From contig REDR01000123.1 in the NCBI GenBank assembly GCA_007693385.1, positions 124,001 through 188,000 on the forward strand: a DNA stretch of 64,000 nucleotides, given 5' to 3'. This document shows, piece by piece, positions 25,935 through 35,065 of this stretch. The translations under genes were made by a program, and so were the position numbers. The notes beneath the pieces are model-generated. The model worked only from the letters and a program-made list of their open reading frames with translations. It was not told the origin of the DNA and did not search any database. The stretch comes from Anaerolineaceae bacterium (GTDB lineage: Bacteria; Chloroflexota; Anaerolineae; Aggregatilineales; Phototrophicaceae). How positions within the stretch are numbered: the first letter of the stretch is position 1; each line of letters starts with the position of its first letter.

Positions 25935-27274
25935 TGCAACAATTCATCATCGAAGGCGGCGCACCGCTATCCGGCGAGATGACGCCGGGCGGCAACAAGA
26001 ACTCAATACTCAAAATGTTGCCGGCCTGCTTATTGACCGATGAGCCGGTCACGCTGACCAATGTGCCGCGTATTCTGGATGTCGAAGTCACCATCGACAT
26101 CATGCGGGCACTGGGCGCGGAAGTGACATGGACTGATGATAATGTGTTGCACGTCCACGCGCATAATATCCCTTCTGGCAATATTCCGGTTGACCTAGCG
26201 CAAAAGACACGGGCGAGTTTCGTGTTCGTTGGCCCGTTGCTGGCGCGAGTGGGGGAGGTACGGTTATCCGCACCCGGCGGCGACGTGATCGGTGAGCGCC
26301 GCGTGGATACGCACGTTGTCGCGTTACGGACGATGGGCGCATCCACCACGTTTGAAAAGGGCGTATTCAACATCAAGGCGGCGGAACTGACCGGCGCGGA
26401 GATACTGTTGCGTGAAGCCAGCGTCACCGCGACGGAAAATGTGATTATGGCGGCGGTACTGGCACAGGGCACGACGATTTTACGCAACGCGGCCAGTGAG
26501 CCACACATTCAAGACCTGTGTGAGATGCTGGTGGCGATGGGCGCACAGATCGACGGGATCGGCAGTAACCGGCTTGAGATCCAAGGTGTGGCGAAATTAT
26601 CCGGGTGTGAGGCGCGAGTCGGCGCGGATTTCATGGAAGTCGGCAGTTACATCGGCGCGGCGGTGATGACACGCGGCGAAATTCGCATTAAGCAGGCCGA
26701 CCCGCAACATCTGGACATGACCGCGCTGGTATTCAGTCGGTTGGGTGTCTACTGGGAAGTACACGATCAAGACATCTTCGTACCGGCCAACCAATCGTTG
26801 ATGGTACAGCAGGACATCGGCGGGCGTATCCCGATCATCAAGGCGCAACCGTGGCCGGGCTTCCCGCCTGATCTGATGAGCATTGCGCTAGTGGTGGCAA
26901 CACAAAGCGCCGGAGCGATCATGTTTCATGATTGGATGTACGAGAGCCGCTTCTTCTTCACCGACAAACTGGTACGCATGGGAGCGCGAATCACACTATG
27001 CGATCCGCACCGTGTTCTGGTGCAGGGGCCGACAAAGCTCAAGAGCGCCCAATACATCTCTAGTCCCGACATCCGCGCGGGCATGGCGATTTTGCTGGCG
27101 GCGTTAGCGGCTAAAGGCCAGACGCGCATCTCCAATATCGGCCAGATTGATCGCGGTTACGAGCAGGTCGAAGCTAAGTTGCGCTCATTAGGCGCGAATA
27201 TCTCGCGTGTTTCGCTGGATGCCAGCGCGACGGCGGAGGCGCGGCAGATCGAACTAGCACGCGATGATTCATAG
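25931..27274 (+). CDS. murA: UDP-N-acetylglucosamine 1-carboxyvinyltransferase, Asp-type
   Basis: Transfers enolpyruvate from PEP to UDP-GlcNAc, the first step of peptidoglycan precursor synthesis. The 447-residue EPT-fold protein has GGNKNSILKML at the N-terminus (Lys/Asn substrate contacts) and the active-site loop PGGDVIGERR. The usual fosfomycin target Cys115 is Asp here (Asp118), as in mycobacterial and chlamydial MurA, which predicts natural fosfomycin insensitivity. The chain is somewhat longer than the usual 420. ATG 25931 (or 25934) follows GGAGG and overlaps the previous stop. It points toward selB with only 12 bases between the two stops. Confidence 0.9.
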   Translation: MMQQFIIEGGAPLSGEMTPGGNKNSILKMLPACLLTDEPVTLTNVPRILDVEVTIDIMRALGAEVTWTDDNVLHVHAHNIPSGNIPVDLAQKTRASFVFVGPLLARVGEVRLSAPGGDVIGERRVDTHVVALRTMGASTTFEKGVFNIKAAELTGAEILLREASVTATENVIMAAVLAQGTTILRNAASEPHIQDLCEMLVAMGAQIDGIGSNRLEIQGVAKLSGCEARVGADFMEVGSYIGAAVMTRGEIRIKQADPQHLDMTALVFSRLGVYWEVHDQDIFVPANQSLMVQQDIGGRIPIIKAQPWPGFPPDLMSIALVVATQSAGAIMFHDWMYESRFFFTDKLVRMGARITLCDPHRVLVQGPTKLKSAQYISSPDIRAGMAILLAALAAKGQTRISNIGQIDRGYEQVEAKLRSLGANISRVSLDASATAEARQIELARDDS

Positions 27275-27286
27275 ACGGATTCTAGC

Positions 27287-29170
27287 TTAAGCGTCGGCGT
27301 TACGACCAGCAACTCGCACATCGCCGACACGCCGCGTCTGGCCGATTTCGTCCAGATGCTCTAATAGCGCGATAGCGTACTTGCGCGATGTAGCGAACGC
27401 ATCGCGCACCGCTTTCGCGTCTACGCTTCCCGATCCCGCGATCATGCGGGAGACCCCGGCGGACATCTCCGCATAGGCGGTTGGCGCTAAGATGACATCA
27501 TCGGCTATCTGCACGATCTCTCCGAGCGCGATCAACCCGTATAGCACATCCGCGCCGACAATTTCTACCGCCTCTTTGAATGAGGGTGGCGTGTAGGGTG
27601 TGGCGTGCAATGCCGCCATGAGACGCGCAATCTGCGCCTGTTGTGACGCGCTAAACGTGATCTGATGCGACTCTAGTCGGATGCGATCTTTCTCGATGCA
27701 GACCGGTATTCGTTCGCTCAGCGCGTCCAGCAAGTTTAGCTTGATGCCGAGTTTGCTACGCAATTCTTCACGTGGGATGCCGGTTTGTAGCGGGTTTGCT
27801 TGATGATAAGCGCTGAGTTGATCTAATATACGATCCATCAAACCGCGTGCCGCGCCCGTCGCCATGTATTGCCCGGGTAGAATCTCGATCAGCAGGCCGT
27901 CATCTAACGCTTGCTGGATGGCTGATGGGTCATTGCTGTCGGCGGCGCGTAACAACGCGGAGCTTTTCTGCGGGGTGGTCGTGTGCGCCGCCTGCGCGAT
28001 GCGTTGCGCCGGTGTACCCTGTCGCAGAGATTCCAGCGCTTCGATGACAGGCGGACGAAAACGCTTATGGCGACGGCGGGGCGCGGTCTGAATGAATGTT
28101 CCGCCGCCAATGGTGGCCGGTGGGGAAGGGCTACGGACGATGAAGCGTTCGCCCGCACGAACGACAAGCGGCGTGTCCAGAACCAATTGCACCCATGCAG
28201 ATTCACCCGCCCGTATCTCTTCCGCATCCAGCAGACGGCATCGGGCGACGGCCTGCGCGGTGTGGCAGAACAATTTGACGCGGGCGTTGTGTTTGAGTGG
28301 GTGTGTGGCTTCCGGTAGGTGGCTGTAAAAAACATCGGCGCGGGTGGTCACGCGGGACAGGCCGGGCAGAGATAGCACACTGCCGCGCTCGATACGCTCG
28401 CGGTCAATGCCGGTGATGTTGACCGCTACCCGTGCGCCATTATGCGCGGTCTGGACAGTCTGCTTGTAGCTCTGTAGGCCACGCACGCGCCCGCGAAGAT
28501 CACCGGGTTGAATCTCGATCTCATCGCCCGTCCGCAACGTGCCGCCGGTCAACGTGCCGGTAACAACCGTCCCAAATCCGGCGATGGAGAAAACCCGATC
28601 AATGGGCAAGATCGGGTAGCCTGACGGCTGACGATCCGCCGGATGCTGAAGGCCATCACGGATCGCCGTCATGAGTTCCGCGACACCCTCGCCACTGTGC
28701 GCGGAAACCGGCACAATGGCCGCGCCTTGCATGGTTGTTCCATCCAGCAATTCGGCCACGTCCAGCGCCACCATCTCGCGCCATTCGCCATCATCGATTA
28801 AGTCGCATTTCGTCAACGCGACAACGGCATTATTCACGTTGAGTATATCGAGAATGGCGACGTGTTCGCGGGTCTGTGGCATGATACCTTCATCGACGGC
28901 AACCACCAGCAGAGCCAGATCAATCCCGCCGACTCCAGCCAGCATATTCTCGATAAAGTCACGGTGACCGGGCACATCAACGATGCCGACTGTCGCACCA
29001 TCCATATCGAACCATGCGAAGCCTAAATCAATCGTCAGGCCGCGCTTTTTCTCCTCACGCAAGCGGTCAGGATCAATGCCGGTCAGACGTTGCACCAGCG
29101 CGGATTTTCCGTGATCGACGTGACCGGCTGTGCCGATCACACGCATTCCGTCGGATTGCATGGCAGGCAT
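27287..29170 (-). CDS. selB: selenocysteine-specific elongation factor SelB
   Basis: GTPase that brings Sec-tRNA to UGA codons. The 627-residue protein has the SelB-type G domain (GTAGHVDHGKS, EKKRGLTIDLGF, DVPGHRDF, TKCDL), translation beta-barrels (DRVFSIAGFGTVVTGT), and after HKRF about 240 residues of winged-helix repeats that bind the SECIS hairpin. Start is uncertain: ATG 29170 directly follows the upstream stop without a ribosome site, ATG 29146 (MRVIGTAGHV) matches the family start better. No selA, selD, selC tRNA or obvious selenoprotein gene is in this window. Confidence 0.9.
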   Translation of the reverse strand: MPAMQSDGMRVIGTAGHVDHGKSALVQRLTGIDPDRLREEKKRGLTIDLGFAWFDMDGATVGIVDVPGHRDFIENMLAGVGGIDLALLVVAVDEGIMPQTREHVAILDILNVNNAVVALTKCDLIDDGEWREMVALDVAELLDGTTMQGAAIVPVSAHSGEGVAELMTAIRDGLQHPADRQPSGYPILPIDRVFSIAGFGTVVTGTLTGGTLRTGDEIEIQPGDLRGRVRGLQSYKQTVQTAHNGARVAVNITGIDRERIERGSVLSLPGLSRVTTRADVFYSHLPEATHPLKHNARVKLFCHTAQAVARCRLLDAEEIRAGESAWVQLVLDTPLVVRAGERFIVRSPSPPATIGGGTFIQTAPRRRHKRFRPPVIEALESLRQGTPAQRIAQAAHTTTPQKSSALLRAADSNDPSAIQQALDDGLLIEILPGQYMATGAARGLMDRILDQLSAYHQANPLQTGIPREELRSKLGIKLNLLDALSERIPVCIEKDRIRLESHQITFSASQQAQIARLMAALHATPYTPPSFKEAVEIVGADVLYGLIALGEIVQIADDVILAPTAYAEMSAGVSRMIAGSGSVDAKAVRDAFATSRKYAIALLEHLDEIGQTRRVGDVRVAGRNADA

Positions 29171-30421
29171 TTACGGTAAGGTGGTGTTGCCGGTGATGTC
29201 GTTGACGGTGCGGTTCGTGCCGGTGTCACGGGTGCCATTGCCCGCGCCGGTTGTCATCTCGCCGCTATCGTGTTCTTCGACCATCTGCTGGTAGCGATCA
29301 CGGTACATGCGGGCGCGTTCGCGCTCTAGCTTCCAGATGCGCTCCACGCCATCGCGTAGCGGGCTGATCTGTCCGGCCATCTGGTCTAAGCGCTCCACGA
29401 AGCGCTCGAAATCTTTGTCATGTAGTCGCCAGACCTCATCATTGGATAGCGTGAACTGCTTCCAGCGTTTTTGATCGTCAGTGCGCCAATCGTTCCATTC
29501 TTGCCGGAAGCGCTCTTCGCTCAGGCGTTGCATTTCAGCGACTTCGTTGATGCGGCGTTCCAGACGGTCACTGATGCGCTGGAAGTCTTCAATGATGCTC
29601 CGCATCTGGCGATACGTCTCTTCCCATGTCTGGAAGCGCTCGATATTCTGTTGCATCAGGCTATCTTGCTGACCGAAGCGCTTGAGCAAGTCGTCGATCT
29701 GCTTATCGCGTTGTTGCATCGCCAGCGTTTGCTGGTCGATGAATTCTTGAATCTGTTCGCGCCGTTGATGTTCGGTGTTCTGTACGTCCTGCACGCGGCG
29801 CTCATTACGCAGTGATAGTTCTTCCAATAGGGTGATCTTGGGGCGCACATTGTCGATTTGCTTTTGCGTCTCCGGCAGGTCAGTCTCTAATTCGGAGATG
29901 CGGCGCACATCCTGACGGCGCTGTTCCTCAAGAAATGCTAGCCTGCGCTCTGGCTCTTCCATGCGCTTGCCGATGTCTTCAAGTCGTTGTTGCAGATCGT
30001 TGATAGCACTACTAAGCCGTTCACGATCCTGCTGAAGCGCGGGCATTTCAGTAGTGGCGCGTTCGATTTGTGTTAGCTTCTGGCTCAATTCTTGCACGGG
30101 GCGCGTCAGATGCTCGCGCTCGACTCCGGCGCGGCGTTCGGCTTCGCGCTCGGCGGTCAGGCGTTTGTTTTCCGCCGCTTCTATGATCTGCTTCATCTCG
30201 CGGCGTAGTTGTTCGATAACTTCGCTCTCGCGGATAGCGCCGCCGGTCTGCCCTTTAATCACGTTCTGGTCGGACTCTATGCTAGAGAGGCGACGTTGTA
30301 ACGTGTTAATCGTCTCCTGTTGTTGCGACAGCCGTTCTTCTAGCGTGGCGATGGTGGTTTTGTCCTGCCGTCTTTCTTCGTCCAGCCACTCAATCATGCG
30401 TGCGGCCTGATTAATGTCCAT
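29171..30421 (-). CDS. long coiled-coil protein of unknown function
   Basis: A 416-residue, Gln/Glu/Arg-rich protein with heptad character over nearly its whole length (about residues 5-375), for example ERLSQQQETINTLQRRL and IEDFQRISDRLERRINE. No membrane segment or signal peptide is seen; the last 35 residues are a Gly/Thr/Asn-rich tail. It is not recognisable beyond 'structural or scaffolding coiled coil'. ATG 30421 has GGAGGGAG about 8 bases upstream. Its stop codon touches the first possible selB start, so the two genes are likely cotranscribed; a functional link is not evident. Confidence 0.75.
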   Translation of the reverse strand: MDINQAARMIEWLDEERRQDKTTIATLEERLSQQQETINTLQRRLSSIESDQNVIKGQTGGAIRESEVIEQLRREMKQIIEAAENKRLTAEREAERRAGVEREHLTRPVQELSQKLTQIERATTEMPALQQDRERLSSAINDLQQRLEDIGKRMEEPERRLAFLEEQRRQDVRRISELETDLPETQKQIDNVRPKITLLEELSLRNERRVQDVQNTEHQRREQIQEFIDQQTLAMQQRDKQIDDLLKRFGQQDSLMQQNIERFQTWEETYRQMRSIIEDFQRISDRLERRINEVAEMQRLSEERFRQEWNDWRTDDQKRWKQFTLSNDEVWRLHDKDFERFVERLDQMAGQISPLRDGVERIWKLERERARMYRDRYQQMVEEHDSGEMTTGAGNGTRDTGTNRTVNDITGNTTLP

Positions 30422-30478
30422 TAAATCTCCCTCCATGTGGGGCGATACCGCCCACGCCGATGAAACAAAATCACCGAT

Positions 30479-30487
30479 ATTATAACA
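30479..30487 (-). promoter_or_regulatory. extended -10 promoter for coiled-coil/selB
   Basis: The minus strand reads TGTTATAAT (30487-30479), a strong extended -10, with only a weak TTAAGG at -35 spacing. Expected leader is about 50 bases. Confidence 0.55.
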
Positions 30488-30593
30488 CAAGCCGCACCAA
30501 GCCTTAAGCGGGGGCATTCGCCGGATGTGCAAAAGGCCGTAAACAGGTAGAATAATGAACGTCTGTCAGATGTAGGCCAGCAGGGATAGAACC

Positions 30594-31745
30594 ATGTACC
30601 GAACCAGACAACAATTGATGACAATGGAAGATTCAACTTTAGCGCCTTATGCGCTCCGCAGTCGGGACAGTCGCGGACGGATACAGCCGGAAGAAGAACC
30701 GCAATATCGCACATCATTTCAACGTGACCGTGACCGCGTTGTACATTCGGCGGCTTTTCGTCGTCTGGAGTATAAAACGCAGGTGTTCGTCAATGATGCG
30801 GGCGATTATTACCGCACGCGGCTGACGCATACGCTAGAAGTGGCGCAGATTGGGCGCACACTCGCCCGCAGTCTGGGCGCGAATGAAGATTTAGTCGAAG
30901 TGATCTGTCTGGCGCACGATTTAGGGCATCCACCCTTCGGTCATGCCGGTGAGTACATGCTGAATCGTCTGATGGCTGAGCATGGCGGATTCAACCATAA
31001 TCATCAAAGTTATCGCGTGGTGACCGAACTCGAAACACGTTACCCGAATTGGAACGGCTTGAACCTATGCTATGAGACGCTGGAAGGCATCGCCAAGCAC
31101 GAAACCGAATACGATCTGAGCGAGGCCACCGGCTTTGATGTCGCCATGCGCGGCAGTATCGAAGCGCAGATCGCCAATATCGCCGACGAATTAGCGTATA
31201 ATGCACACGATCTCGACGACGGGATTCAGGCCGGATTGATCGTGCCGGAACAATTAGCACCGCTTGATATATGGCGCGAACTGTGTGATAGGTTATCGTG
31301 GCATAATGGCCGGATGGACGTTATCATGCGCCATCGCTTCATCCGTGAGCAAATCGGCCTACAGGTTGACGACGTGTTGACGCAAACCATGAAAAATATA
31401 CAACAGGTCAACGCGACATCGCCGCAAGATGTACAACGATGCGGCTTTAACGTGGTGGCGCATAGCCAGCGCTTTTTAGATTTCAACCGTCAATTAAAGG
31501 CTTTTCTTTACGAAAATATGTATAATCACTATACTGTCTTGCGGATGTCGAAACGGGCGGAGCGTATCATTCAAGAAGTATTCACCAGCTACGTTGAAGA
31601 GCCGCGCCAGTTACCCGATGAATACCGCGCCCTGCTGGATACTGCGTCATTACATCGCGTGGTGGCTGATTATGTCGCCAGCATGACAGATCGCAGTGCC
31701 CAGACAGAATATCGCCGCTTGTTTGACTCGTTGACCGCGTTTTGA
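30594..31745 (+). CDS. dgt: deoxyguanosinetriphosphate triphosphohydrolase-like HD protein
   Basis: HD-domain hydrolase that removes triphosphate from dNTPs. The 383-residue product has the family start SRGRIQPEE with FQRDRDRVVHSAAFRRLEYKTQV, the metal ligands in RLTHTLEVAQ and LAHDLGHPPFGHAGE, and the later Asp in NIADELAYNAHDLDDG. Length matches the type 2 bacterial family (dGTPase-like, broad dNTP use). AGGGA lies about 8 bases before ATG 30594. The Ser/Thr kinase gene follows after 67 bases on the same strand. Confidence 0.93.
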   Translation: MYRTRQQLMTMEDSTLAPYALRSRDSRGRIQPEEEPQYRTSFQRDRDRVVHSAAFRRLEYKTQVFVNDAGDYYRTRLTHTLEVAQIGRTLARSLGANEDLVEVICLAHDLGHPPFGHAGEYMLNRLMAEHGGFNHNHQSYRVVTELETRYPNWNGLNLCYETLEGIAKHETEYDLSEATGFDVAMRGSIEAQIANIADELAYNAHDLDDGIQAGLIVPEQLAPLDIWRELCDRLSWHNGRMDVIMRHRFIREQIGLQVDDVLTQTMKNIQQVNATSPQDVQRCGFNVVAHSQRFLDFNRQLKAFLYENMYNHYTVLRMSKRAERIIQEVFTSYVEEPRQLPDEYRALLDTASLHRVVADYVASMTDRSAQTEYRRLFDSLTAF

Positions 31746-31812
31746 TCGACGATAACCGTTAAAGTAATAGAGAAGACCGCGCCATCAAGAGCGCATTATC
31801 AGGAGAACGCTT

Positions 31813-33093
31813 ATGACCTCACCCAATTCCCAACCAACAATACTGAAAGGGCGCTACCATCTGATCTCACAATTGGCGTCCGGGGGGATGGCGGTTGTCT
31901 ACAAAGGGGTTGATCAGAAACTAGGCCGCACCGTCGCCGTCAAGATTCTGCGCCCTAGCTTGACGGCGGACCCGGTCTTCATCACCCGCTTTGAGAACGA
32001 AGCGCGGAGCATCGCCAATCTATCACATCCGAACATCGTCATTGTGCATGACGTGGACAGCGACGGCGCGACCAACTATATCGTCATGGAGCTAGTAGAC
32101 GGCAGTGATCTGAAGAAGGTCATCCGCACACACGGCGCTTTGCCGCTTGAGCGCATGATGAACCTGTCCATACAGATTTGCAAAGGGCTGGGGTTCGCGC
32201 ATCGCGCCCGCATCGTTCACGCTGATGTCAAGCCGCAGAACGTATTGCTGACCAAAAATGACGTGGTTAAGATCACCGATTTCGGTATCGCGCAAGCACT
32301 GAGTGATACACAGCCCGCCGCACGTGCTGAAGTGGTGTGGGGTAGCCCGCATTATTTCGCGCCGGAACAAGCACAGGGCGAAAAGCCGACAGCCGCCGCC
32401 GACGTGTACTCGATTGGCATTGTGATGTTCGAGATGCTTGCCGGACGCTTGCCGTATACCGGCGCTAGCCAACAAGATTTAGCGATGGCACATATTCAAG
32501 CGCCGATCCCCGATGTGCGCGACTTCAACCCGAGCGTTCCGGCAGACTTGGCGATTGTCATCAAGAAGGTGATGAGCAAAAAACCGAATGACCGCTACAA
32601 CGGTGCGGGCAAGTTAGAGGCAATCCTGCGCGATCTGCACGGTCAAATGAGCGGACAGACCGCCGCCCCCGCTAGATCACCACAAGCACCCGCCCCGCCG
32701 GATGATCTGCCTACCGCGCCGCAAAAAACGCCGCCGGAGGCCGCGTCGGGTCGTCCGGTACCGCCGCCGCCCGCCTCCATGCCGACACAGCGTTATAACA
32801 TCGCGCCGGATGCTCCTCAACAAGCAACTCGTCCGCCGCAAGCGCCACCACCGCACCGCTACAACGCGCCCCCACGCGGCGGCACTAGCGGGATGCATCC
32901 GGCGCGTGTGCCGGGTGGTGACAGCCAGCGATTGGGCGATTCGCAGGGGTATTCATCGCGTTACCGCGAAGAAGTTGAGCCAGAATTTCAGTGGGATGGT
33001 GTAACCGTCGCGCTAGGATTTCTGGCGCTGATGGCGGTGATGTGTCTGGTACCGTTGTATATCGTGGCTTTTAGCGCCCAATTGGGCGGGTGA
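31813..33093 (+). CDS. Ser/Thr protein kinase, C-terminally membrane anchored
   Basis: A 426-residue Hanks-type (PknB-like) kinase. The N-terminal 265 residues hold the catalytic domain: LASGGMAVVYKG (P-loop), VAVKIL (Lys near 41), the catalytic loop VHADVKPQNVLL (Asp138; HAD replaces the usual HRD, so it is a non-RD kinase), and DFG in KITDFGIAQ. Then about 110 residues are Pro-rich linker, and one transmembrane helix (near 397-420) leaves only a few residues outside. There are no PASTA repeats, so the usual muropeptide sensor is absent. AGGAGA precedes ATG 31813. Confidence 0.92.
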   Translation: MTSPNSQPTILKGRYHLISQLASGGMAVVYKGVDQKLGRTVAVKILRPSLTADPVFITRFENEARSIANLSHPNIVIVHDVDSDGATNYIVMELVDGSDLKKVIRTHGALPLERMMNLSIQICKGLGFAHRARIVHADVKPQNVLLTKNDVVKITDFGIAQALSDTQPAARAEVVWGSPHYFAPEQAQGEKPTAAADVYSIGIVMFEMLAGRLPYTGASQQDLAMAHIQAPIPDVRDFNPSVPADLAIVIKKVMSKKPNDRYNGAGKLEAILRDLHGQMSGQTAAPARSPQAPAPPDDLPTAPQKTPPEAASGRPVPPPPASMPTQRYNIAPDAPQQATRPPQAPPPHRYNAPPRGGTSGMHPARVPGGDSQRLGDSQGYSSRYREEVEPEFQWDGVTVALGFLALMAVMCLVPLYIVAFSAQLGG

Positions 33094-33102
33094 TGTCATG
33101 AT

Positions 33103-33138
33103 GGGGCGCTGACAATTCGCCGCGCCCCGTTGACCTTT
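33103..33138 (+). terminator. hairpin between convergent kinase and LysM genes
   Basis: GGGGCGC (33103-33109) pairs with GCGCCCC (33122-33128), followed by GTTGACCTTTTG. The U-tract is poor; it probably ends the kinase transcript. Confidence 0.5.
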
Positions 33139-33157
33139 TGCTGATGGTGCGCCACAG

Positions 33158-34867
33158 CTATGGTGACACAGCCGCTGGCGTGATGCCCTGTACCGCCGTG
33201 AATGCCGGACGCGGTTGCCCATTCGGGCCGATCAAGCTGAAGAAACACAATTCCGGCAGACCACCGGCTTCAGTGATGGCGCATCCGTTGAAGTTGTGCA
33301 GGAACATCGGGCCGATGTAGCCGAGTTCTTGCCCCAATTCAAAAGCGCGGGGGATGTAAACCGCTTGCTCGGTGAGGCTGGTGTAATTCACAGAAAAGTG
33401 CGGCTGGTTGGGGTTGGCTGGCGGCGTCGTGTCTTCACCTGTGCCCCAGCCGAATTTCGTGACCCACAGCGGAACATCAGGATAGCCGAAACGCTCGATC
33501 AGCGCACGATAGGCCGTCAGATTCTCGCGGAAGTAGAAAACCTCATTCTCGTAGTGGGAATCAATGCCGACTCCGGCCTCACAGCATTCAGCGTCCGGCG
33601 GGTTAGCCTCACCACCCGGATGAATGCCGATACCGTCCACGACTGTGCCTAGCCCTCTGGATAGCAACGTCTCCATGTACAGGCGATCATCAACCGCGTT
33701 GACGCGATCATTGAATCGTGTCGGCGCTAATCCAGCACTGATGATCTGTGCATCCGGGTCAGCGTTGCGGATCACCGTGAACGATTCGCCCAACATGAAA
33801 AGATAGTCCGTGTCGCACATGCGGCGCTCGCAATTCCAGTTACGGCGCAGGTTCGGCTCGTCCCAGATTTGATAGGCGCTGATCTGTCCGGTGTAGCGCT
33901 CGACGACAGTTTCCACAAAGCGGAAGAAATCGTTTAGATCATCCGGCGGGCCGTTCTCGTCGGGACTGGTGCGCGCCCATGCTGGCGCGTTGGTGATAGT
34001 GAACAAAATATCCACGCCCGCTTGTTGCAGGGTGCTAACTATCGCGTCCAACCCGTCGAATTGATATTGATCGCGCTCCGGCTCGACGACGCGCCAATCC
34101 ACGCGTACACGCACCCACGTCATCGGGGTCTGCTCAAGTTGGCCGACCAACTGCGCGGCGTCCTGCTCGTCGAAGTACACCTCCACGCCATAGCCGAAAC
34201 TAGCCGCCGGTAAAGTCTGCGGGACTTCTGCTATCTCGTCGATGACTGCTTCTTCCTCCACAACATCAATCGGCTCGATGTCGGTGGCATCTTCTTCCGG
34301 CGCTTCGTCCACAACTTCGGTCACTTCTTCAGCGTCCGGCGCGGGAATGACGAGCCGTTGTCCGACGAAAATCACGTTGGGGTTCGGGATGTTGTTGGCG
34401 GCGAGGATCGCTGAAACGGTGGTGTTGTACGTCGCCGCAATGCGAGCGAGAATGTCGCCGCGTTGCACAATATGGACTCGCGGCTCATCCGGCGGCGGGG
34501 TGGGTGGCTCAGCGCTGGCGCTGACCTGTAACACCTGTCCGGCAAAGATCAGGCTAGCGTTAGTGATGTTGTTTAGCCGTGCTAGCTCTGCTGTGGTCAT
34601 GTTGAAACGTTGCGCGATACGGAATAGCGTATCGCCACGTTGAACAGTATATGTCTCGGCGATTTCTTCCGGCGCAGGCGGTGCCGGTTCTTCGATTTCC
34701 TGCACTTCATCGACAATAATCCCGTCTTCGATCTCTCCGGCTTCTTCGGATTCTTCGATGGGCGGCGCGGGGTCTTCAGCATCGTCATCCTGCGCCGATG
34801 CGTACCCAACCATCGCGGATAGCATAGCGATGATTAACATGGCGATGATAATACGGCCATATTTCAT
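33158..34867 (-). CDS. exported protein: two LysM domains plus glycosidase-like TIM barrel
   Basis: A 569-residue exported protein. Residues 1-26 form a signal peptide (LIIAMLSAMVGYASA). An acidic Pro-rich stretch is followed by two LysM domains (YTVQRGDTLFRIAQRF near 74; HIVQRGDILARIAATY near 133), which bind peptidoglycan. After a second acidic linker comes a (beta/alpha)8 domain (about 235-560) like GH39/GH5 glycosidases, with the acid/base Glu337 in IWDEPNL. At the strand where the nucleophile Glu is expected (WVTEFGW in relatives) this protein has Lys471 (WVTKFGWGTGE). Either the nucleophile is elsewhere or the domain is a non-catalytic binder. AAGGAG precedes ATG 34867. Confidence 0.82.
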   Translation of the reverse strand: MKYGRIIIAMLIIAMLSAMVGYASAQDDDAEDPAPPIEESEEAGEIEDGIIVDEVQEIEEPAPPAPEEIAETYTVQRGDTLFRIAQRFNMTTAELARLNNITNASLIFAGQVLQVSASAEPPTPPPDEPRVHIVQRGDILARIAATYNTTVSAILAANNIPNPNVIFVGQRLVIPAPDAEEVTEVVDEAPEEDATDIEPIDVVEEEAVIDEIAEVPQTLPAASFGYGVEVYFDEQDAAQLVGQLEQTPMTWVRVRVDWRVVEPERDQYQFDGLDAIVSTLQQAGVDILFTITNAPAWARTSPDENGPPDDLNDFFRFVETVVERYTGQISAYQIWDEPNLRRNWNCERRMCDTDYLFMLGESFTVIRNADPDAQIISAGLAPTRFNDRVNAVDDRLYMETLLSRGLGTVVDGIGIHPGGEANPPDAECCEAGVGIDSHYENEVFYFRENLTAYRALIERFGYPDVPLWVTKFGWGTGEDTTPPANPNQPHFSVNYTSLTEQAVYIPRAFELGQELGYIGPMFLHNFNGCAITEAGGLPELCFFSLIGPNGQPRPAFTAVQGITPAAVSP

Positions 34868-34988
34868 AAGGGTTATCTCCTTCGATTTTTAGGCAAATTC
34901 TGGCAGATTCTTCAGTCGTAACTATAACCATGACTATAACACCGAATCGGGAATTTCCGCCACTTTGCCCGCGCCGATTCCGCAATCA

Positions 34989-34997
34989 TGCTATAAT
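34989..34997 (+). promoter_or_regulatory. extended -10 promoter for the DUF2207/SPFH module
   Basis: TGCTATAAT at 34989-34997 is a consensus extended -10; a TTGCCC at 34965 is 21 bases away, too far to count. Expected leader is about 60 bases before ATG 35066. Confidence 0.5.
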
Positions 34998-35065
34998 GCT
35001 TTTCGGAAAATAGTAGCGTGATGATTAGACAGCTCTATGCTGGAATAGATGGCGAGGAGCAAGCT

